Of a stretch of DNA of 64,000 nucleotides, positions 58,908 to 64,000 are shown piece by piece (the stretch's first letter is position 1; every line of letters starts with the position of its first letter). Position numbers and translations under genes: made by a program. Source of the stretch: Thermocatellispora tengchongensis (GTDB lineage: Bacteria > Actinomycetota > Actinomycetes > Streptosporangiales > Streptosporangiaceae); NCBI RefSeq assembly GCF_014202315.1, contig NZ_JACHGN010000001.1, positions 457,757 through 521,756 of the forward strand, read 5' to 3'. A model generated the notes under the pieces. It saw nothing but the letters and a program-made list of their open reading frames with translations, was not told where the DNA came from and made no database searches.

Positions 58908-60773
58908 GTGACGGCATTGCGGCTGTCCGTCGAGAATCTGCTTGCCTCGCCGAACGAGGCGGTGCTCGCCGAGGTGATCAGCGAGCATGTGCGGAGGACC
59001 ACCGGCCGAGGCCCCTCGCCCGCAGAGGTACGAGCGTGGGAACGCAGTCTGCCTGCCCTCGCCCGTGATCTGGCCGACGCCGGCCTGACGAAAGTCGAGA
59101 TGCTGGTCGAGTACAAGCTGCCCCTGACGAGCAGGCGGGTGGACGTGGTGCTCGCCGGCGTTCATCCGCACACCGGCGACGACTCCTACGTGGTCGTGGA
59201 ACTCAAGCAGTGGAACCGCGCTGAGCCGTCAGAGCAGGGTGAGCATCTGGTCATCGTCGAGGGCATGCCGGGTCGAGAGATCCTGCACCCGGCCGAGCAG
59301 GTCCGCCGGTACTGCGAGTACATGTGCGACTTCCTCGGAGTGCTCCGCGACAGGCCGCAGGCGGTGCACGGTGTCGCCTACCTGCACAACGCCATGGAAC
59401 TCGACATCGATGGCCTGCGCGACCAGGTACGTGACGAACGTGCCAGGCTCTTCACCAAACAGCGCCGTGGCGAGTTCCACCGGTACCTGCGTGAACGCCT
59501 GGCCGACAAGCCTGGCGCCGAGGCCGCCGATCGTCTCCTGGAAAGCGCTGTCGCGCCGAGCAAGCAGCTCATGGCGCATGCGGCCCGGGAGATCCGGGAG
59601 CGGGAGCAGTTCACTCTGCTGGACGAGCAGCAGGTCGCGTACGAACTCGTCATGCGCGCGGTCGAGAAGGCGCGCAGGTCCGACTTCAAGCACGTCGTCA
59701 TCGTCACGGGTGGCCCGGGCAGCGGCAAGAGCGTGATCGCCCTTTCGCTGCTGGGCGAGCTCTACCGCCAGGGCAGGACCGCGCTGCACGCGACCGGCTC
59801 CCAGTCGTTCACACAGACCATGCGCCGCTACCCCGGCCGTGGAAGCACCCGCGTCAAGAACCTTTTCATGTACTTCAACAGCTTCACCGCGGCCGAGCGG
59901 AACGGCCTCGACGTGCTGATCTGTGACGAGGCACATCGCATCCGCGAGACCTCGACGAACCGCTTCACGCCCGCTGCCAAGCGCACCGGCCGGAGTCAAC
60001 TGGACGAGCTGATGGCGGCCGCCCGGGTGCCGGTGTTCCTCCTCGATGAGCATCAGGTGGTGCGGCCTGGTGAGATCGGCACCGTTCACGCCATCGAGAC
60101 GTATGCTCGGTCGCAGGGCTACGAGGTCAGCCGGGTGTCCCTGGACGAGCAGTTCAGGTGTGGCGGCAGCCGCGTCTACGAGCAATGGGTGCTTCGCCTC
60201 CTCGGTCTCGCGGACGGAGGCCCGATACCGTGGAACGGCGACGACGACTTCGAGGTACGCCTCGTGCACTCGCCCCAGGAACTCGAGGCCGCACTGCGCG
60301 CCAAGCCGGGGACAGCCCGCATGACCGCCGGCTACTGCTGGGTCTGGAGCGAGCCCCGCCCGGACGATTCCCTGGTGGACGATGTCGTCATCGGGGACTG
60401 GTCACGGCCCTGGAACGTCAAGAAGGACCGCGCGGTCGGAGACGCCCCGCCCAGCATGCTGTGGGCCACCGAGCCGAGCGGTTTCGGTCAGGTCGGATGC
60501 GTCTACACCGCCCAAGGGTTCGAGTACGACTGGTCCGGCGTGATCCTCGGGCCGGATCTCAGCGTTCGGGATGGACGGCTGGTCACGGTGCGTGAGAACA
60601 ACCGGGACCCCGCTTTCAAGAGCAAGAAGACGGTGCCGGACGCCGAGTTCGAGCGGCTGGTCCGCAATGTGTACAAGGTACTGCTCACGCGCGGCATGCG
60701 CGGCACCGTGATCTATGCGGTAGACCCGTCGCTCCGCGACTTCCTGCAGCGTCTTATCCCTGCCGAGACCTGA
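58908..60773 (+). CDS. Nuclease-helicase fusion, DUF2075/Schlafen-AAA type (paralogue 2)
   Basis: 621 residues from the GTG at 58908. Nuclease part with D79 and E98-L-K100 (RRVDVVLAG; YVVVELKQW), same spacing as in paralogue 1. SF1-like ATPase with IVTGGPGSGKSVIALSLLGE near 265-284, VLICDEAHRIRETS near 336-348, FLLDEHQVVRPGEIG, LDEQFRCGGSRVYEQWVLRL, QGFEYDWSGVILGPD and YKVLLTRGMRGTVIY. The two proteins are similar along the full length but clearly diverged, so this is an old duplication. The pair may form two arms of one defence unit or act against different targets. Confidence 0.85.
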   Translation: MTALRLSVENLLASPNEAVLAEVISEHVRRTTGRGPSPAEVRAWERSLPALARDLADAGLTKVEMLVEYKLPLTSRRVDVVLAGVHPHTGDDSYVVVELKQWNRAEPSEQGEHLVIVEGMPGREILHPAEQVRRYCEYMCDFLGVLRDRPQAVHGVAYLHNAMELDIDGLRDQVRDERARLFTKQRRGEFHRYLRERLADKPGAEAADRLLESAVAPSKQLMAHAAREIREREQFTLLDEQQVAYELVMRAVEKARRSDFKHVVIVTGGPGSGKSVIALSLLGELYRQGRTALHATGSQSFTQTMRRYPGRGSTRVKNLFMYFNSFTAAERNGLDVLICDEAHRIRETSTNRFTPAAKRTGRSQLDELMAAARVPVFLLDEHQVVRPGEIGTVHAIETYARSQGYEVSRVSLDEQFRCGGSRVYEQWVLRLLGLADGGPIPWNGDDDFEVRLVHSPQELEAALRAKPGTARMTAGYCWVWSEPRPDDSLVDDVVIGDWSRPWNVKKDRAVGDAPPSMLWATEPSGFGQVGCVYTAQGFEYDWSGVILGPDLSVRDGRLVTVRENNRDPAFKSKKTVPDAEFERLVRNVYKVLLTRGMRGTVIYAVDPSLRDFLQRLIPAET

Positions 60774-60947
60774 GCCGGTCGTCTCCCTGTCAGGCGCGCG
60801 CATCTTCTGCAGCAGGCGGTCCCGGAGCGCTGCCCGCGCGGCTGTCGGTCGGGCTCGAACGCGAGGGCTGCGCCGGTGGGTTGTCGCCGTGCTCGCGCTT
60901 GTCCTGCTGGCGGGTGGCGTGGTGGGGAGCTGGACTGGGAGGTGACT

Positions 60948-61715
60948 GTGACGCGGGAGGAAACGGGAGTGCGGGGGTCGGAGCGGCTGTGGCATCTTGT
61001 CCGGTCCTACGGCATGGGCGAGTGGTTCATGGCCGCGTGGGTGGAGGGCCTGGAGGTGTGGGAGGCCGCCAGGCGTCTGGGCGCGTCGGTGGCGGATGTG
61101 GACGACGGGGTCGTGTGCGCATGGACGGACGCCGTGCGTGGGCGGCCTGCCGACGGTGACGCGGGGATCGTCTGGGCCGGGCCGCTGACCGCGGGGTGGA
61201 CGCAGATCATCCAGGTGCGCGGGGCCGACTGCGAGACGGGCCTGCGGGAGCTGTCGTACGGCGGGCGGGCGCTGCTGGTGAGCTGGGGCCTGAACGGGCC
61301 GCGTGATCTCGAATACGCGGTTGACGGCGAGTACGTCACGGGGCTCAGCGTGACCGTTCCCGGCGAGCGCTGGGGGAGCGACCCTCACGCACTCGACTCC
61401 TACGCCCAAGGGCTGCGGTTCGATCTCAGCGACTCCGGTTGGCGGAGCGACCCGGAGTTGCCGCCGGGGTGGCTGGAGTACTGCGCGTGGGAGGAGGCTC
61501 GGCTGGAGAACGGGGAAGACCACGGCGAGGAGGACATGCCCGGCGAGTGGCAGGACCTCGTCGCGCTCGCCTGCAACGGGTATCACCCGCCCATGGCGAC
61601 GTGCCTGACGTCGGCCCTGGCGCTGGTCGGCAGGGTGACGGGCAGGGAGATCGACCGGGCCTGGATGGACCAGGCCCACACCCGCTACCTGATCCGCGGG
61701 GCGTCGGTCCGTTGA
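60948..61715 (+). CDS. DUF6461-like protein
   Basis: 255 residues from the GTG at 60948 (GGGAGG 10 bp ahead). ERLWHLVRSYGMGEWFMAAW, then VEGLEVWEAARRLGASV, and later GWTQIIQVRGADCETGLREL and DLEYAVDGEYVTGLSVTVPG, in line with DUF6461. The family is found across actinomycetes and its role is not known. Stands alone between the helicase gene and a convergent coiled-coil gene. Confidence 0.7.
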   Translation: MTREETGVRGSERLWHLVRSYGMGEWFMAAWVEGLEVWEAARRLGASVADVDDGVVCAWTDAVRGRPADGDAGIVWAGPLTAGWTQIIQVRGADCETGLRELSYGGRALLVSWGLNGPRDLEYAVDGEYVTGLSVTVPGERWGSDPHALDSYAQGLRFDLSDSGWRSDPELPPGWLEYCAWEEARLENGEDHGEEDMPGEWQDLVALACNGYHPPMATCLTSALALVGRVTGREIDRAWMDQAHTRYLIRGASVR

Positions 61716-61716
61716 C

Positions 61717-62097
61717 CTAGGCGCTGTCGGACTTCAGCAGGCGGTCGATGCGGCGGCTCAGGCCGCCCACCTCGCGCAGCAGGGCGTCGAGCGTCGCCTG
61801 GATCTCGGCGCGGGTGGCAGCGGACTGTTCGCGGAGCTGCCAGCGTACGCCGGCGATCTCGACGGTCACGGCCTCGGACTCGTCCTTCATCTCGGCCCGG
61901 ACCTGGGCGACGTCGGCCCTGACCTCGGCGAGGCCCAGGGACAGCGCGGCCATGCCGAGCTGCATGCCGTGCATGCGATCACGGATCTCGGCCAGGAGGT
62001 CCGCCGGCGGGCCGCCCGTCTCGAAGCCGCCGAGCCCCGCAGCTTCCAGGCTGTTCATGCGGAGCTTCAGGTCGGCGACCTCTGCCTCTACGTCCAC
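61717..62097 (-). CDS. Coiled-coil protein
   Basis: 126 residues, nearly all predicted helix with heptads: MDVEAEVADLKLRMNSLEAA, then GLAEVRADVAQVRAEMKDES and LREVGGLSRRIDRLLKSDSA. No enzymatic motif. Its stop is 1 bp after the end of the DUF6461-like gene, convergently. A structural or scaffold role is possible. Confidence 0.75.
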   Translation of the reverse strand: MDVEAEVADLKLRMNSLEAAGLGGFETGGPPADLLAEIRDRMHGMQLGMAALSLGLAEVRADVAQVRAEMKDESEAVTVEIAGVRWQLREQSAATRAEIQATLDALLREVGGLSRRIDRLLKSDSA

Positions 62098-62335
62098 GTA
62101 CCCCCGCCTCGGTCATTGACCCTACTGTCTGTGAGCACATGGTCGCAGACGAATCATGATCCTGGTGAGTCTCGGGCCAGGTCCGGGTAGGGAATTTTGC
62201 TTGGGCCCTCTTCGGTTGGGTGGGCCGGGGCGGTGGGGAAGTGTGGCCGCTCGGCAACCATTGCGTGTCGTGACTGATTTGCTACGGAGAGTGACTATGG
62301 GTGGTGCGCATGTCACCCACAGGAAGGAGAATCCC

Positions 62336-62524
62336 ATGCGTACCCCCATCAAGATCCTCGTGCTCGGATGTGCCGCCGCCGTGGCGGTCGTCGCCGCGCC
62401 CGCCGCCGCGTCGGCGCAGGCGATCGTCTGCACCGGCAACGTGCTGAGCGACGTGGTCTCGGTGAACGTGCCGATCGTGTCGCCCGGCGCCAGCGAGTGC
62501 TCGCAGCTCACGCAGGCCGTCTAG
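62336..62524 (+). CDS. Small exported protein with two cysteines
   Basis: 62 residues from the ATG at 62336 with AAGGAGA 7 bp ahead. Signal peptide IKILVLGCAAAVAVVAAPAA with cleavage near ASA-QA; mature part ~35 residues: AIVCTGNVLSDVVSVNVPIV then SPGASECSQLTQAV. Two cysteines could pair. It recalls small aerial-hyphae surface proteins (chaplin-like), but does not match DUF320. The gap upstream (62098-62335) likely holds its promoter. Confidence 0.75.
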   Translation: MRTPIKILVLGCAAAVAVVAAPAAASAQAIVCTGNVLSDVVSVNVPIVSPGASECSQLTQAV

Positions 62525-62728
62525 CCGAGCGTGATCGGGTCGCCGGCGCAGCGCACAGCCGGCGACCTCGTCAGCAGCGGGGTTGGTGGGGCGTGGCATC
62601 GGGTGGCATCGCATGGCACGGCGTCGGTGGGGTGTGGCATCGGAGGGTGTGGCGTCGCATGGCGCGGACTTGGAGGGTGTGCGTTGGAGGGTGCCGCCGC
62701 TGGTGGGCGACCTTCTCGCGTGGCGGCG

Positions 62729-63835
62729 CTACTTGCGGGGGCTCAGGGCGTACGCCGCCGCTCCGAAGATCAGCATGCAGGCCGCCGAGGCCGGGGTGAT
62801 GCCCAGCAGGGCGTCGGAGTGGCCGGTGTAGTGCAGGTGGCCGTTGAAGAGGAGCGGGGCCGAGACGGCGTTGCTGATGGTGTGCAGGACGATGCCGGGC
62901 CAGATGGAGCCCGTACGGATGCGCAGCTCGCCGAAGAGGGCGGCCAGCGGGACTATGCCCACGAGCAGCCAGGGCCAGGGGAGGGTGGTGGACGCCCGCA
63001 GGTCCGCCTCGGGGGTCCAGGCGAGGTAGAGGGGGATGTGCCAGAGCATCCAGACCAGGCCGACCAGGGCGTGCGCGGCGAGCCGGGGGACGCCCAGGGC
63101 CAGGGCGGTGCGGGTGCCGTAGCCGCGGAAGATGAACTCCTCCAGGAGGTTCTTCAGCAGCAGGGCGGGGATCGCGGTCGCGATGGCCGCCAGGAGGGGC
63201 GGTTCGCCGGGGGCGGGGGCGGCGGAGAAGGAGGCGGCCGTGGTCAGGACGGCGGCGGCGGTCGTGACGACGGCGGCGGCCGGGTAGAGGACCGTGGCGA
63301 AGGCAAACCAGCGTACGGGGTGGGCGATGCGGAGCGTCAGGCCCAGGGGGCCGGCGCCGTCGCGGTGGAGGTAGTGGAGGGCTAAGGCGGTCAGGGCCGG
63401 GAGGAGGATCCACAGGCCCTGGGCGGACGAGGCGTCGCCGAACGTCATCAACGGCCAGCCCGCGCCTGCCGCGATCACGGCCCAGACCGCGAAGTTGATC
63501 CGGGCTCGGCGGCGGGAGGCCGGCGTGGCGGCCGGTGGCGGCGCGGTGGGTGGGGGCGTGGTGGCCTGCGGCGTGGTGGCCTGCGGCGTGGTGGCCTGGG
63601 ACGTGGTGGGTGGGGGCGATGGTGTGATGGGCGTGACCGGTGGGGGCGCGGTGGGTGGCGGCGTGACGGCTGAGGACGTGGTGAGCGGGGGCGTGGTCGG
63701 CGGAGGCGTGGTGGATGGGGGCGTGGTGAGCGGGGGCGTGGTGGATGGGGGCGTGGTCGGCGTGGTCGGCGCGGGCGTGGTCGGTGTGATCGGCCGCGGT
63801 GTGGTCGGCTGCGGCGTGTTGGGTGGGGATGTCAT
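62729..63835 (-). CDS. CPBP-family intramembrane protease with Thr/Pro-rich N-terminus
   Basis: 368 residues. Residues 1-105 are Thr/Pro repeats (TTPPSTTPPPTTPPLTTS style). The rest has about eight helices with the CPBP motifs NLLEEFIFRGYG (EExxxR), LVWMLWHIPLYLAW (His) and GIVLHTISNAVSAPLLF (H..xN). These enzymes cut prenylated or other peptides in the membrane, and in bacteria are tied to bacteriocin processing or immunity. Start at 63835 overlaps the stop of the upstream gene (ATGA). Confidence 0.88.
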   Translation of the reverse strand: MTSPPNTPQPTTPRPITPTTPAPTTPTTPPSTTPPLTTPPSTTPPPTTPPLTTSSAVTPPPTAPPPVTPITPSPPPTTSQATTPQATTPQATTPPPTAPPPAATPASRRRARINFAVWAVIAAGAGWPLMTFGDASSAQGLWILLPALTALALHYLHRDGAGPLGLTLRIAHPVRWFAFATVLYPAAAVVTTAAAVLTTAASFSAAPAPGEPPLLAAIATAIPALLLKNLLEEFIFRGYGTRTALALGVPRLAAHALVGLVWMLWHIPLYLAWTPEADLRASTTLPWPWLLVGIVPLAALFGELRIRTGSIWPGIVLHTISNAVSAPLLFNGHLHYTGHSDALLGITPASAACMLIFGAAAYALSPRK

Positions 63836-64000
63836 GGGGTCGCCTTCTTGGTGGCGGGCAGGAGGGCGAGGGCCTCGTCGGCCCAGCCGATCGTGGCCTG
63901 GGCGCCGTGGCGGCCGGCCGCGATCGTGATCAGGTTGTAGGGCAGGTCGGGGGAGTCGGCTTCCTGGGTGGTGACGGTCCTGGCCAGGGCGTCGTAGTCG
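63832..64000 (-). CDS. C-terminal end of an unidentified gene (partial)
   Basis: The minus frame open from the window edge to a TGA at 63832-63834 encodes DYDALARTVTTQEADSPDLP, then LITIAAGRHGAQATIGWADE and ALALLPATKKATP. Helical, no family recognised. It overlaps the CPBP start by 4 bp (ATGA), so the two are coupled. Most of the gene is outside the window. Confidence 0.6.
   Translation of the reverse strand, partial: DYDALARTVTTQEADSPDLPYNLITIAAGRHGAQATIGWADEALALLPATKKATP

Overview
The window is about 71% GC by eye, with strong G/C third positions, many GTG starts, ATGA/GTGA gene overlaps and actinobacterial families (SigE-type sigma factors, HATPase/XRE pairs, SpdB-like DUF2637, SCO3933-type proteins). 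It looks like the chromosome of a filamentous actinomycete. A Nonomuraea-like member of the Streptosporangiaceae is my inference, not something the sequence proves. Three tRNA genes are present: Ser-TGA at 762-851 minus, Ser-GCT at 24566-24655 plus, and Arg-ACG at 42769-42841 plus.

Regions. 1-653 holds remnants of a divergent TetR/VOC pair fused by a deletion. 1178-11617 holds a BtrH-like protein, a YcgR/YcgQ-like permease pair, a NUDIX-NYN-like protein, a polytopic membrane protein, a three-gene operon of membrane-anchored proteins, and an XRE/HATPase cluster. 12088-13272 is an orphan type IV restriction enzyme of ScoMcrA type. 13319-17466 holds an ankyrin remnant, an M15 peptidase lipoprotein, a MerR regulator divergent from a variant ribosomal protein L11, and an AAA ATPase. 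17467-18529 is non-coding, with low-complexity repeats around a long AT-rich palindrome. 18530-31396 holds a MauE-like/cysteine-rich pair, a sigma factor, an acyl-CoA ligase, MarR/YceI, NmrA/TetR, VOC/PadR, an ArsR-like pair and several small exported proteins. 31501-33100 is rich in repeats (a 10-bp periodic array and a ~115-bp minisatellite) around a phosphatase. 33115-42595 holds a TetR, a lipase-like secreted protein without its catalytic serine, a sigma/anti-sigma-like operon with a 21-codon linking ORF, MaoC, and a two-component system.

42797-53744 is a 10.9-kb integrative conjugative element (AICE) inserted in tRNA-Arg(ACG) and bounded by 47-bp direct repeats. It carries xis, rep, FtsK-type tra, an SpdB-like gene, a GntR regulator and cargo. 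Its integrase has lost the C-terminal catalytic part, and its Pif-like NUDIX gene is frameshifted, so it is probably immobile. The cargo includes an HD protein with a double-GntR regulator and a low-GC gene with a weak nuclease-like pattern.

Beyond attR are a decayed IS110-type transposase, two convergent unknown genes, and a head-to-head pair of ~620-residue nuclease-helicase (DUF2075-type) paralogues at 56571-60773. Together with the AICE cargo these look like a defence-type island. The window ends with a DUF6461-like protein, a coiled-coil protein, a small exported protein, a CPBP protease and the end of one more gene. The best candidates for an undescribed system are the paired nuclease-helicases, the MerR/variant-L11 pair and the sigma/anti-sigma-like operon.
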